64,000 nucleotides of DNA from Anaspis maculata (GCA_949128115.1 OX421961.1:84551277-84615276); one strand, 5' to 3'. Counted from the first letter of the stretch, positions 38,101 through 48,610 are shown. The notes: generated by a model not told the origin, from the letters alone. Numbers and translations are program-made.

Positions 38101-40346
38101 TTGGTCGAAACTGAATTTTCCTTCTCAACGGAATGATGCGGCATAAAATACTTACAATCCTCTCGATTTTCCACTTTCGATGAATGCCCAAGTGAGATGT
38201 ACTCAGATATGAATTTTGAGTATTCCTCTTTCAGGCGAGGATTACGAGAAAGCTTTCTTTCCAATGAGTGAAATCGTTTCAAAGCGAACTCCTCTGAGTC
38301 ACCCAAGTTTGATATTTGCTCATTGAAGGGAATCGATACAACAAATCGACCAGATGGGTCTCTCCGGTGAGTAGAGTTAAAATGCGCCTCGCATTTCTTC
38401 TCCTCTAGCGACAATGGTAATTTCGAACAATTAGGTTGTTCCACTGCCCAAAATTTGGCTAGTGTAGAATCAATGGACTGTATGTTATCGACACAACAAT
38501 GCGATTGAACGAAAGCTGAAGGTGAAACTTTCAGCGGACCAGTAATAACCCAACCCAATCTCGTCTCTTGACAGACTGGTTGACCTTTTCCCAATGAAAT
38601 TTGATTATTGATAATCAGTTCCCAGAAAAGCGAAGCACCAATTAACAAATCAACTGGCTTGGCCTGGTTGAATGTTGGGTCAGCAAGACCCGTAAGAACC
38701 GATTCAGGAAGTGTAACCTCGTTCATCCTGAACGACTGAGCAGGAATCGCTCCGGTTATCTGAGGTATCACCAAGCATGAAAGATCGAAATCATACTCAA
38801 AATTGTTGGAGAACATCTCGATCCTTGCCTGTTTCGTGACTCTCGACAAAGCAGAATTTACTCCTTGAACCGCAAAATCTATGTTAGTTGTCAATATTCC
38901 AAGCTTGTCACATAATGACTCGGTTACGAAATGGGATTGACTCCCAGAATCCAATAAACAACGGCACGAATGCACTTTTCCGCGCATATCACGAATCTTC
39001 ACCGTGGCTGTTGCCAACATCACCTGGGAAGTTTTAGAATTGTTAGCCATGACAGTGCTTCTCTGTGTGGAAGAATCCCCTTGTGAGCCTTCCGCTGAAC
39101 TGGGCTCATGTTTGGGAGTGTCGAAATGAAGGAGAGTATGATGACGATTACCGCAATTTCTGCACGAAAATTTTGAAGAACAATTCTTCACGAAATGAGA
39201 ACCCAGACAATTTCCACAAATTTTCAAGTCTTTCACCTTGGAATGTCGTTCAACAGGTTTTAGTCTCAAAAATTCAGGACAATGAGCGAGGGAATGATCT
39301 TTAGTGCACAACTTGCACGATCTTTGCGGTACCGCAGTGTAAGACTGGGTCTTAGGTTGAGACTTCACAAATTTGGAGCCCGAAAATGGCTTCAAAGTTG
39401 ATTTTACTGAAGTAACTTCGTTGTTCACTTCAAGTTGATCAAGCAACTCACATCGCTTTTGAAGAAAAGTTTTAAGTGTTTCCAATGTTGGAATCTCACT
39501 TGCAGTTTCCTCAGTGAAGGCTCGCTTTGTTTTATCATCGAATTTACTGGAGATCAGATAAACCAACAAATCTGACCATTCATCCACCGGACGATTCAGA
39601 TTTTGCAAAGCTCTCAAGTTTTTTGTTAAGTTGTCCAACAACTGTCTTAACGCAACACGATTTTCTTTGGCAAGAGTTGGGAGTTCAAAAATTGCTTTGA
39701 CGTGATCGTATATGATCAACTTTTTATTCTCGAATCGTTTACATAGAACATCCCAAGCGATAAGATACCCCTGATCCGATGTTTCAATGTTTTGAATGAT
39801 TTGCAAGGCACTATCCGAGAGCGATGCCTTCAAATGAAAACATTTTTCAACATTTGTCATGTTTGGATTGTTATGGACTGCAGCCATAAATGAATCCCGA
39901 AACGATATCCAATTTTTGTAGTCCCCTGTGAACTTGGGAACTTCGATATTTTTCATGCTCATGCGCTGCATAGTTGGCACATGCTGAACCACACTAACGA
40001 CAGGACTAGCAGTTTTAGCGATCAACTGATTAGCCTTTGCAATAGTTCGGAAATACTTTTCAACGAACTGTTTCGAAAACTCTTCGTCTACATCGAACGA
40101 ATGACACTTCAACTGAATTTCAACATCCTCAAATTGAGTCAAAATTGGTTGGATGTTTTCAACCCTACATTTTAATTCAAGTAATGCAGTTTCCGAAATG
40201 CTTGTATCAAGCAATGCCAAGACAAAGTTGTCGAAATAATCAAGTTTCTCTGCGAAACTACGAATCTTAGTAAGTAACAATGTCTCCTCAAGTTTTCTGA
40301 GCTCGGAAGTCGAAATGTCTTCCTCCTTTCTATTCTTTTTTGGCAT
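35148..40346 (-). CDS. BEL/Pao polyprotein (gag-pro-RT-RNase H-integrase), 1732 aa
   Basis: The start chosen is the ATG at 40344-40346 (MPKKNRKEED, context CAAAATG). The open frame extends 16 codons upstream only from a TTG, and the positions below are numbered from that TTG, so subtract 16. A gag-like DUF1759-type region spans about 30-320. Zinc knuckles follow: C360-C363-H367-C372, C393-C396-H400-C405 and a third from C411. The aspartic protease has D482-S-G. The RT runs from about 765, with D813 in ADIKKMY and the catalytic YVDD at 889-892. RNase H has D1068, E1113, D1143 and D1189. The integrase has H1378, H1383, C1413 and C1416, then catalytic D1449, D1515 and E1569, and ends with a DUF5641-like segment (about 1655-1745). 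No stop or frameshift and no envelope gene. It makes the particle and the enzymes for copying and inserting the element. Confidence 0.97.
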   Translation of the reverse strand: MPKKNRKEEDISTSELRKLEETLLLTKIRSFAEKLDYFDNFVLALLDTSISETALLELKCRVENIQPILTQFEDVEIQLKCHSFDVDEEFSKQFVEKYFRTIAKANQLIAKTASPVVSVVQHVPTMQRMSMKNIEVPKFTGDYKNWISFRDSFMAAVHNNPNMTNVEKCFHLKASLSDSALQIIQNIETSDQGYLIAWDVLCKRFENKKLIIYDHVKAIFELPTLAKENRVALRQLLDNLTKNLRALQNLNRPVDEWSDLLVYLISSKFDDKTKRAFTEETASEIPTLETLKTFLQKRCELLDQLEVNNEVTSVKSTLKPFSGSKFVKSQPKTQSYTAVPQRSCKLCTKDHSLAHCPEFLRLKPVERHSKVKDLKICGNCLGSHFVKNCSSKFSCRNCGNRHHTLLHFDTPKHEPSSAEGSQGDSSTQRSTVMANNSKTSQVMLATATVKIRDMRGKVHSCRCLLDSGSQSHFVTESLCDKLGILTTNIDFAVQGVNSALSRVTKQARIEMFSNNFEYDFDLSCLVIPQITGAIPAQSFRMNEVTLPESVLTGLADPTFNQAKPVDLLIGASLFWELIINNQISLGKGQPVCQETRLGWVITGPLKVSPSAFVQSHCCVDNIQSIDSTLAKFWAVEQPNCSKLPLSLEEKKCEAHFNSTHRRDPSGRFVVSIPFNEQISNLGDSEEFALKRFHSLERKLSRNPRLKEEYSKFISEYISLGHSSKVENREDCKYFMPHHSVEKENSVSTKLRVVFDASMKTSTGISLNDTQLVGPVVQNDLLSIIIRFRQHSVVFAADIKKMYRQILIEPEQQLYRCILWRNDPTETLECYKLNTVTYGTASAPYLATKCVQQLATECKNSHPIASTMIANDFYVDDLLTGSDSVESLKLHRDEIINVLSGAQFELRKFMSNNPAMLEDLPDSDESHLQVLSFGEHKASKTLGIVWDASSDMIQYSIPNISLQRSEMTKRNILSIISSTFDPLGLLGPVIIISKLLMQSLWEHQLQWDDIIPSHLQSVWSQLQDQMPLLNELKIPRHVLSANPDSVQLHGFCDASEKAYGACIYLRSSTADDAKFECNLLVAKSKVAPLKKLSLPRLELCGALMLAQLARKVMSSLRIENVDLFFWCDSTITLSWIKATPNKWKTFVANRVAEIQELTDGHQWHHVDSKNNPADLISRGVCPSQLTTSELWWKGPSFLFDVIEIDRNAGEYPKLETLPEYRSSNPCCLIAQVQENSFEFFERFSNFIRLKRVTAYILRWKNNALNPVHKRSGPLQASEIQDALKCLVKVAQAETFAKEVHSLKAHKQLEATSNVLSLNPFLDNDGILRVGGRLHHSKFEYSKKHPILLGPKHPLTLLIMRSEHLRLFHCGPQALAASVREQFWPLSIRNLSRSVTRKCVTCFRVKPSLTSPPLMGDLPSSRTASYSVFAHIGVDYAGPFFLKNHKLRRAKLIKVWVALFVCLSTKAVHLEPVTDLTADAFIAAFRRFVSRRGKPSSVSSDNGANFVRANSDLRELNEFLKAKSNQTKIANSFSHDNIAWHFIPPNSPTFGGIWEAGVKSMKHHLRRVVGSAHITYEDFYTVLVQIEAILNSRPLCPLSSNSQDCNPLTPAHFLIGKLLTSIPDESFDEVAENRLSRFERLQKMVQHIWSRWNKEYIAELQARTKWRVTQRQRLQPGALVVVKDDNLPPLKWQLARIVELHPGADGVTRVVSVKTPQSVLKRAVTKICVLPIDA

Positions 40347-41455
40347 TTTGACCGGAGATTGAACTGAACGTGAACAAAATACAAACCTTGTCAAAGCGAC
40401 ACGAAAATGAATGAAAAAAGAAAATGAACGAAAATTAAAAATGAAAACAACGCGAATCTAAACGAAGCAAAACAGCGAAAATAGCTGGAAACGAATTATT
40501 TACCGTAATTTAGTAAATAATGTACTTTTACCGAACAAAATTGACAGTATGCGGCACCTAAAAACGACGTTTGAAGGTCTACGCACACACAAACTGGAAA
40601 GCTAATTGAAATCTACGTCACACAGAAACAAGACAATAAAAAACTCGAAAATTCTCTTTATTTGCAAAGGATAGGCAAAAAGGAATTACCTGACGAATCT
40701 GGTGTGCTCCTCGATGACGAAGATGGCGAAGAGTGACGTGCGACGTGAAGAAATCAATCCGAAGGAATGCAACAAATGCGATGATACGCCGCCACTGGAA
40801 TGGAATGTCGGGTGGCGCCTAACGAAGTGGGCGTTGGCCGCTGGCGCTAACCTCCTTGGCTGGCGCGGAAAGATCGAAACGATGGATCGATAGAGATCGA
40901 GGATGTGCGAGTCGACACGATGTATTGCAGGTTGGTGGCAGCCCCGAAGTTGCAGCATGGAATGGTCCACTTCAAACTTGAGGGTAGGCCGTGTATTGCC
41001 GTTGAAAGAGCCGAAAAATGGCGTCGAAATGCGAAATTTGCAGGAAAATGGCGAAATCGAAGTGAAACTCACACTTTTGCTGAGTGCCCTTCGCAAAGGG
41101 GACGAAAACGAAGCGATGAAATGCGGCGAAAGCTGCGTATGATAATGCGGTTGTAGACAGGCTTGATTCGCAGCCCTGTCTGTCGAATGGTGTGGGATGA
41201 CGACGATGCGATGCACAATGCACGGATTGTTGATGAATCCGCGATGAACCACACGCTTGGGGTTGCGAAATCAGGCTGGAACAATCGGTAGATTGTTGCA
41301 CACTAGGTCTTTGCTGCACTTGCACTTGCACACGGTGCGCGGTGACCTCGACGGTGACAATGTTCGACGACGAGCGAAACAACGAGAAAAGAAGCGACGA
41401 AAATGGGGTAGCAAACTAGCGAACTAATCCATCCGGCTCGTTTGGATCAAAACTA
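40347..41455 (-). other. BEL/Pao 5' leader
   Basis: About 1.1 kb separates the 5' LTR from the polyprotein ATG. It is less AT-rich than the flanks. A 188-codon open stretch at 40686-41252 starts with GTG and resembles no known protein, so I treat the region as untranslated leader with possible packaging or splicing signals. The primer-binding site should lie just below 41456 on the minus strand (TTTTGATCCAAACGAGCC region), but I cannot match it to a tRNA 3' end. Confidence 0.7.
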
Positions 41456-41621
41456 TGTTGTGATTTTCGATTAAAACCGCGAAGTATTTCGATGCATTGG
41501 TAAGGAAAAGATTTGCTGCGGCCATCTTGGTCAATGCTTTATTACTCACTTTTTGTATGACAGTTATGACACACATTCTTGCTGGGGCGGGCACGCCATC
41601 TATCTACTTTCTGCTCAAACA
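41456..41621 (-). repeat. BEL/Pao 5' LTR
   Basis: Identical to the 3' LTR over all 166 bases. Promoter and RNA start for the element are expected here. The polyadenylation signal is at 41538-41543 on the minus strand. The target duplication ACATC follows at 41622-41626. Confidence 0.95.
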
Positions 41622-41626
41622 ACATC

Positions 41627-41895
41627 TTTGAAAGCGCTTTTGTTAAAAGTGACTCAATTATATGTATATAGGGTGTCTCAAAACTCACGCTCCAGAGAAA
41701 ATGAGGCAAAACTAGACGGTAGTCGGATGTGAATTACCGAAGAAAAAAAAATCTACCTCAAATGGTATTCGAGAAAAGACAAAGTTAAGTTAACCAATCA
41801 GAGAGCTGCACCTTTGAGGTGTGTTACCTTAATTTTAAGTTGCTAGGTTTTCATTAAAATGAAAATCTTTCATGAAAAATTTGGTCGGCTTGAGC
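41627..41895. other. Intergenic; single GGGTGTCTC element end
   Basis: TATAGGGTGTCTCAAAACTC near 41669 looks like one end of a TIR element of the type common in insects, but no matching right end is obvious. No gene seen. Confidence 0.4.
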
Positions 41896-43894
41896 TGCCG
41901 GGCAAAATTAGCGTTACACTTTTTAAAAGCTCTGTCAGTAAAAAACCAATCGACAGATTTTCATCAAAAAACTCATGAAGCAAGCACGAGGGGTATTCTA
42001 GATGTCCTCAAACTTACAGGTTTTTGGACCTCAACACAACCGGTTGATATGGCCTACAACGCAGCAATGTACCAAAATCAGCTTTCCAAGATTTTCAATC
42101 GAATTTATTATGTTGCCCTATGACCGCGAGAAATACAAACATGCTTCAACAGGTTCGAATAAATGTTTACACTTTCAGCAGCCGTCCTGCATAGGCTTTT
42201 TTGTAATCTCGTTACTCAATGTCAAGCAGTAGTTCTTTGTTCAACTTCAGGCGAAAACTGTATCACGATTGTCAAAGATGGTTCAAAGAGGCAAATGGAT
42301 TTTCCTCTTTAAAAAAGTTAGAACGCGACTGAAAGTCGCCTAAAACATTTCCTCCGCCTAAAAAGTCCTCTATAACCTCTTCGTCTGGTGTGGTTTTGTA
42401 CTTACCACTGGCTTTTCAATCCTTTGGCGCTTTTGGAAAACATTTTGAGTCAAACGTAGAGATTCGTTGGGAGCTTTGGTAACCATCGGCTATATTGATT
42501 GAGCTCTAGCCCTTCTATTGGCCTCTTTATAGCCCCGTATTGCTACCTTGTGCAAAATGTTTCAAGAAATAAGATTTTCATTAATCTTGTAGACATACGC
42601 TTCTTAAGATCTAATCTTACCTCTTCGCAGTGTTAAAAGCTCATAAGGTCCTCTTCTTGTACTTTTAGGCTTTTTTTTTTGTGATTTTGAGGCACCAACT
42701 TCAACCCCAGGCAATTTTTTGTTTTTTTTTTTTAAATCGGAATTTCTTTATTCTACGTCAAACATAAATTTAGTGTTCACACTAACGCAATCATCAAAAT
42801 GTAAGAACAACTCCTCAACGTCACACAATGAGCCTTTGTCTCGAACCTAGCGATAGGTAGCAGTTTTTTCATGTGTGAAGTGGAACCATGTAGTGGGGGC
42901 ACTAGGTGAATGAACCTTGCAAATAGTAATGAAAGCATGAAATTTGGTACACATACTCAGAATGAGCACCTCTCTTAGAAAAGAGGTGGAGCCACGCCAA
43001 ATTTTCACCGGAAGGGGGCTCGGGGGGCTCCTGAAAGTTGAAGGTGCTAGGGCTCCCACCAAACCGCTTACCAGTTCGTTCTATCAATTAAAAAGGAAAC
43101 ACATGAATATATCGTAAAAATTGACGACGTTTATCGCCTTGTCCCGGGAATTTTTCATGATGAAAAAAAATAAGTTCTTCGGCAGAACACACAAATTGGT
43201 TTTATTTTATTTTCACCTGCAAAGAATTAATGAGGAGATCTGCAACACGTTGATTCCCACAAATTCGTATCCTCTGAATTCGTTTGTGGAGTCAAAATTT
43301 TGATGGTGTATCTTCTTGAAGAGGGGCATTCCAAAGAGTAAGCTATTTTCAACACTAAGTTCAAACAGAATTTTTTCAATGCTCTGAATCGAAATTACTG
43401 AATTCCTTCCAGCAATGCATACCCTGAACCCTTCTTTGGAAGTACCGTGTGCGATTGAACGTGGAGTAAGTCCTGAAACACTATCAGAATTTTTCTTCTG
43501 TGATGCTACTATCCACTCTCGACCAGGGCAATTAGGTCTACACAGCATGCGCGGAGTGTATACACGTTATTTCAATATTATGACACAATTTCAATCATGA
43601 AAAATTTGACTGAACCGAGAAAATACCCTGCATCGTGTATACACTCCGCGCATGCTGTGTAGGAACCTAATTTTCCCGGTCGAGAGTGGATAGTAGCATC
43701 ACAGAAGAAAAATTCTGATAGTGTTTCAGGACTTACTTCACGTTCAATCGTACGTGGTACTTCCAAAGAACCTGTAAGTTCGAGGACATCTAGAATACCC
43801 TTCGTACTAGCTTCATGATTTTTTTTGTGAAAATCTGTCGACTGGTTCTTACTGGCAGAACTTTTAAAAAGTGTAACGCTAATTTTGCCCGGCA
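41896..43894. repeat. 2.0-kb inverted repeat with coding-like arms
   Basis: The arms at 41896-42025 and 43767-43894 are complementary (TGCCGGGCAAAATTAGCG at the outer ends). Read left to right on the plus strand, the left arm is open and encodes AKLALHFLKALSVKN and GILDVLKLTG. The right arm, on the minus strand, encodes the same segment with one frameshift and then continues GILDVLELTGSLEVP. The interior between 42030 and 43210 shows no recognised protein. The source gene is not identified; it could be an unknown transposon protein or a captured exon. Confidence 0.65.
43433..43769. repeat. Inverted duplication carrying a conserved peptide
   Basis: The arms 43433-43566 and 43634-43769 are about 134 bp each and separated by 67 bp. 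Both encode, in the same relative frame, SLEVPxxIERxVSPETLSEF followed by FFCDATIHSRPGxLG, where x marks the few amino-acid differences. The plus-strand copy has C/A, G and Q at those positions; the minus-strand copy has R/T, E and K. The minus copy reads on from the GILDVLELTG segment of the larger inverted repeat. Unknown function. Confidence 0.7.
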
Positions 43895-43899
43895 GTATA

Positions 43900-44493
43900 C
43901 AGGGTGTTTCAGTGACCTTGCATAATATTTCGAAAGGTGATTCCCCTCAAGAAAATACTTAAGTCGAAAAGTAAGAGTACATTTTTTTCCTCAAGTGCTC
44001 CCTGAGACAGTTACAGCCCCTCAAAGGTGCAAAGTGCAACAAAGTTTTTAATGATTTGCTTGAGAACTGTCAAAGGTACGAGCTTACAATTTGATATTTC
44101 CGATAGGCTTGTTCAATCCAAAACTTTAATTCCTCCTGCATTTTTTCCGTAGGATGCACCGTTCTCAAGTGAAAGTGAAAAAAATACGAACGTGTCTAGA
44201 ATATTTTTCAACATGATCCCAATCCACTCTAATTTCGCTGCCACTGGTTAGATTTGTTTAAAACTCTGCATGCACATTTGCACTGTTGAGAAACTTCTCT
44301 ACATTGAATTTGAAGTTCCTAACTTTGACGGTTTTTCAGCAAATAATTAAAACTTGGTTTTTCTTCGTACCTTTGAGGGGCTGTAACTCCCTTAGGAAGC
44401 ACTTCAGGAAAAAATGTTGCTTTTACTTTTCGACTTGGTTTCTTGAGAGAAATCACCTTCCGAAGTATTATGCAAGGTCACCGAAACACCCTG
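43900..44493. mobile_element. 594-bp palindromic element with CAGGGTG ends
   Basis: CAGGGTGTTTCAGTGACCTT at the left is matched in complement at the right end, with TA on both sides. The arms pair inward through CTCAAGAAAATACTTAAGTCG and CCTCAAAGGTGC blocks towards a centre near 44196. It inserted directly beside the outer end of the 41.9-43.9 kb inverted repeat. No ORF recognised. Confidence 0.85.
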
Positions 44494-45119
44494 TATCCTG
44501 TATAGTATGGCCTGAGTCTTTATATCAAATTTTTGCAATTAGAAAATACTCCTTCTCATTATTGCATAATTTTTCCATTCGTTGTATTTACATACTTCAT
44601 TGCGGTTTTGTTTCCTTGCATAATTTGACTTTCCCAAGAAGACGGTCTCTGAACCGATGCTAAATTGCCGGTGGAGTGACACGCCTAAACACGATTGAGA
44701 TGTGAAAGGAAGCAAGTACAGGAGCAATGTTTCTGATTTTATTATAATGGGCGGTGCTTCTCAGGGACGATGCGGCGGGATTTATCGCAGCTATGTCCCA
44801 CCAACAACCAACTGTAACAACAATAATGTGGGGCACAGAAAGGAAGGAATGGCAAAATTTTCATAACCGAGCCGGAGCTCGAAGCAACAATAGGCTACTT
44901 GTACTGCGTCCCATGAATATAAGCACATAATATGCTTATTTGTCCAGGGTTTGTGAAAATAGTCGGGCATAACGAAAGGTAAGAGGCCATCAAAGTGGAA
45001 TGGAATCGACGTAGAAAAATGTCTGACTTTTTTTGTCCATAAACTGCGTACGACATTTCGTTGCACATAATTGCGTATGGATACACTTAGTCTAGGATCT
45101 TTTCGGATAAAAAGCAATG
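44494..45119. other. No gene seen
   Basis: Intergenic sequence. Frames up to about 110 aa on the minus strand (44791-45129) are not ATG-supported matches to any family that I recognise. Confidence 0.4.
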
Positions 45120-47469
45120 CTAGAGGCAAGTCATGTTAAAGTTTGGCAACATACGTTTTTAGGGTATTTGGACCCCGCTGAATACGAAAACCATTGTTGC
45201 CAAGCCGAATTTTGCACCGGAAGCCCGCAATGGGGGGGTAAAGGGGAGGGAAGACCAAAAATCACTATTTTTCACCATTTTTGATGTCGGGACTGCGACC
45301 TGTCATTAACATGAAGTGAATTATATCATATCTTGATTCACTGAGGTCTTATACTACCATATTGACATAATTACTGTCAAAATTTCTAGAGGGGGAAGAC
45401 TGGTGAAGGGAATGTTGACTGTGTAGATGATTCTTCTTTTCTCTCGATTTTGAGTAAATATAAACATGTTTGGTATCGTTTCCGACTAAATTCCATATTC
45501 CCTATTCAACTATGGTGTTCAAATTGCAATAGAAGCAAGTTTGAACAAGTTTTACATGATGAAACATGTTTTTTGTTGATATATTTTTACGTCTTTCAAC
45601 TGTGTTATTTTACTGCAAACCGGCATTTTTTCTCAAAATTCTTGCGTAGTTCGTTAGTTTCATGTATTTACCATGATATAGGCATCCAATTGATTTGCCT
45701 CTACTTTTTTAAATATGAAGAAAATTTTTTTTTGTGGAAATTGTTTGGCCCTACTTTTCAACTTTGTTTTTTGCCGTATGATGTATGTATGATCAAAACT
45801 CAAATTTTTCATATTTTAAAAAGTGAAGACACACTTAGTATGTGAATGTATTGTGTGAAATATACCAGACTAACGAATTACGCAAGAATTGTCAAAAAAA
45901 AACTCCGATTTGCATTGAAATATCATAATTTATAGAATTAAAAAAAATACGCTAATGAAACTGAAGAGAACTTGGTGCAACCGAAGGCAGATACGTACAT
46001 TACCCTAAACGTCAAGTTGAATAATACAATTATAGGTTTTATCATTCACATTTATTACATTCGATTTCAAAATCTCTTTATCTACCTCTTCCCTGGGTAT
46101 TATTAGAGGAATGCGGCTTTTTCGAATATAGGTACATCTCATGAACGTAAATTTTGAGGAGTGGTTCGTTTTTAGAGGTTGATGGTAGAGAACACCTGCC
46201 CAAGACGTTCGAAAAAGGTAACTTTTCTTAGAGGTTTGATAGATCATCTCACGGAAATCGAAAAAAGGTAACCTTTTTTAGAGCATAATCAAACATACCA
46301 AAGAATTTATTTATTTTTTTCAACTGAAATAGAACTTCTTGGAGAAGTTGGAGAAAGGTAACCAAGGTAACCTCAAGGGTAACCTTTGAAGCCTTATAAT
46401 TTTATAAAACATTTTGAATAAGTTCTAAAAAGGTAACCTTCTTTGGAGCTTGAGAGAACATCATAGAGAAGTTGGAAAAAGGTAACCTCTTTGGAGCTAA
46501 ATAGAACATCTCAAAGAAGTGCAAAAGTGGTAACATTTTTGGAGCCCAAGAGAACATCACAAAAAAGTTGGAATAAGGTAACCTCTCTGTATCTTAATAG
46601 GGCATATCAAAGCCGTTTGGAAGAGGTAACCGTTTCTCGAGCTCAATAGAACACCTCAGGTCTCTCTGAGAGGACTCTTGCCCACTGGGCATCAGGTTCT
46701 GACATGAAAAACTTTTCTTTTGAAAAAAGTACATTCTAGAATATCTCAGCTAAGGTTTCATTGATAATTATGAGGTGGAGGACCACAGTTTTTCATCATA
46801 CAATAAAATAATAGCAAAAAATAAAGTTGAAAAGTAGCGCCAAACAGTTTTCACAAAAATTTTTTTTTTCATATTTTAAAAGTTGTAGGCACATCAGTTA
46901 CATGACTGTATTGTGTGAAATACACCAGACTAACGAACTACGCAAGAATTTTGAGAAAAAAATGCCGATTTGCAATGAATAACACAGTTCAAAGTGGTAA
47001 AAAAATATTGACAAAAAAACATGTTTCATCATTCAAAACTTGTTCAAACTTGCTCCTATTGCAATTTTGACCCCATAATTGAACTGAGGATATGAAACTT
47101 GATAGGAAATGATACCAAGCATGTATATATTCACTCAAAATCAAGAGAAAAAAAGAATCATCTTCACAGTCAACATTCCCCCCACCAGTCGCCCCTCTAT
47201 GGAAATTTGGACAGTAATCATATCAAAATGGTGGTATAAGACCCCAGTTAATCAAGATACGATGTAATTCCCTCCACATTGATGACAGGTCTCAGTCCCG
47301 GTTTGAAAAATGGTGGAAAATGGTGATTTTTGGTCTTCCCCCCCCCTTTACCCCCCTATTGAGGGCTTCCGGTGTAAAATTCGGCTTGGCAACAATGGTT
47401 TTCGTATTTAGCGAGGTCCAAATACCCTTAAAACATATGTTGCCAAACTTTAACATGACTTGCCTCTAG
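45120..47469. repeat. 2.35-kb foldback with minisatellite loop
   Basis: The arms 45120-45783 and 46794-47469 (about 665 bp each) are imperfectly complementary. The outer ends read CTAGAGGCAAGTCATGTTAA and its complement. Part of the arm is also present a third time: the block around CAGACTAACGA(A)(T/C)TACGCAAG is at 45870 and 46925 in the same orientation and near 45640 inverted, giving an inner palindrome at about 45617-45914. The loop holds a ~49-bp minisatellite. This architecture (long modular arms, repetitive loop) resembles foldback transposons. No protein recognised. Confidence 0.85.
46215..46670 (+). repeat. Minisatellite, ~49-bp period, AAGGTAACCTCTTTGGAGCT core
   Basis: Units start at about 46215, 46265, 46355, 46430, 46479, 46527, 46575 and 46623. 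The last five are 48-49 bases apart, and the earlier ones are interrupted by short expansions. Each has GGTAAC, then GGAGCT-like, then AGAACATC-like text. It lies in the loop of the surrounding foldback. Confidence 0.85.
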
Positions 47470-47616
47470 AACCACTTTCCAGGCCACTTTTACAAAAATG
47501 ATCCTAGTCTAACTGTACAGTTTGAATTATGTAGAAGAATAATAGTCAATTCGTGTTTTTGGGATTCATATTGTCAGATCCCGATGATGTTTGGATAAAA
47601 CCGTAAACTGCTACTT

Positions 47617-48529
47617 AGTTCGGGTACTAAGGGAAAAAACTCTGCACTTGGTGATAAGGTTTTGAAACTTGGCACACATGCCCTTTAAATTATTCTCAGC
47701 AAACCTGGATGTGAGGCAGATTCCACAGGTAGCGTAGACAGGGTGAAAAATGGAGTTGAAAAATATAAAAATTCTATCTGAAGAACCGAAAGTGCTGGAG
47801 TCTTGTGAATTATCATATATACGTGTAATTAAATGCTCATAAAGCTGTCCAAAACAGTTTTAAAATATCTTGTTTCATCCCTGAGATATTTTGAAAAACG
47901 TAAAAATGCTCAAAAAAACGTGGTCGGCAATTATGAAGAAGACTACATTGGACTATTACATATAGAAAGAGACATTCTGCAAGGAAAAGTAGTGATCTTT
48001 TTGTAAATTGAAAGCTGTAAATCTAGTTTACCTTGACTTACACATTTTCAGTGCGGATGACGGGTGACGTGGTACCTGCAGAAGTGAAATACAACCAGAA
48101 ATTCAAACCTTCATCTTTTCCGAGATCTCGTGCCAAAATTCATCATCATCAGTTGAAAGAGTTCTTGTGAGCGACGGTCGAAATAAAATATTGCACTTTT
48201 TTAACAAAAATGGAAATCTCGTAGTCGTTTTTCGGACATTTTTACGTTTTTCGAAATATCTCAGGGAGGAAACAACATATTTCAAAACTGTTTGGGGGAG
48301 CTTCATAAACATAAAATTACACATATATATGGTAACTCCAGCACTCTTGGTTCTTCAGTCAGAATTTTTTAATTTTCAACTTCATTTTTCACCCTGTATA
48401 CGCTACCTGCCAAGTCTGCCCCACACCCAGATTTGTTGGGAATAAATCAAAGAACATGTATGCCAACTCCCAAAACTTCATCACAAAGTGCAGAGTTTCA
48501 CTTGAATTTGTCCCTTAGTACCCGGACTA
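47617..48529. repeat. 0.9-kb palindrome with inner CAGGGTG pair
   Basis: The outer ends read AGTTCGGGTACTAAGGGA and its near-complement at 48512-48529. Pairing continues through CAGGTAGCGTA(G/T)ACAGGGTG (inner ends at 47739 and 48396) to about 47905 and 48235. The left and right CAGGGTG marks are 658 bp apart. Some inner text (AAACAGTTTTAAAATATCTTG) is related to sequence at 63392-63412, so this is a dispersed family. No recognised protein. Confidence 0.75.
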
Positions 48530-48610
48530 ACTCCCGGTTGTTCTGGGATGATCGTCAAAAAATAATTGAATGGGTGATGGTCGAACAAAAATTAGCTTAC
48601 GAAGCCAGAA

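Larger units (their letters stand above)
34841..41626 (-). mobile_element. Complete BEL/Pao LTR retrotransposon
   Basis: Two direct 166-bp repeats (34846-35011 and 41456-41621) bound an internal region of 6444 bp, and the 5-bp sequence ACATC flanks the whole at 34841-34845 and 41622-41626. The internal region carries one polyprotein on the minus strand with the BEL/Pao domain order. The element spans 6776 bp without the duplications. Identical LTRs, an intact target duplication and an unbroken ORF together indicate a recent insertion that may still be competent. I could not find a convincing polypurine tract next to the 3' LTR or assign the primer-binding tRNA. Confidence 0.97.

Noticed and set aside
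40347..40394. Upstream TTG start giving a 1748-aa polyprotein
   Set aside because: The first ATG is at 40344-40346 in a good CAAAATG context. A TTG start is unlikely in an animal element.
40686..41252. 188-codon minus-strand frame as an extra BEL/Pao gene
   Set aside because: It starts at GTG, shows no recognisable domain, and lies in the leader between the LTR and the polyprotein, where overlapping open frames occur on both strands.
41669..41900. TATAGGGTGTCTC as the left end of a complete TIR element
   Set aside because: No complementary right end found within several kilobases.
45450..45845. 131-aa plus-strand frame
   Set aside because: It lies inside the left arm of the 2.35-kb foldback and into its loop, is phenylalanine/tyrosine-rich from AT content, and does not start with a supported ATG match to any family.
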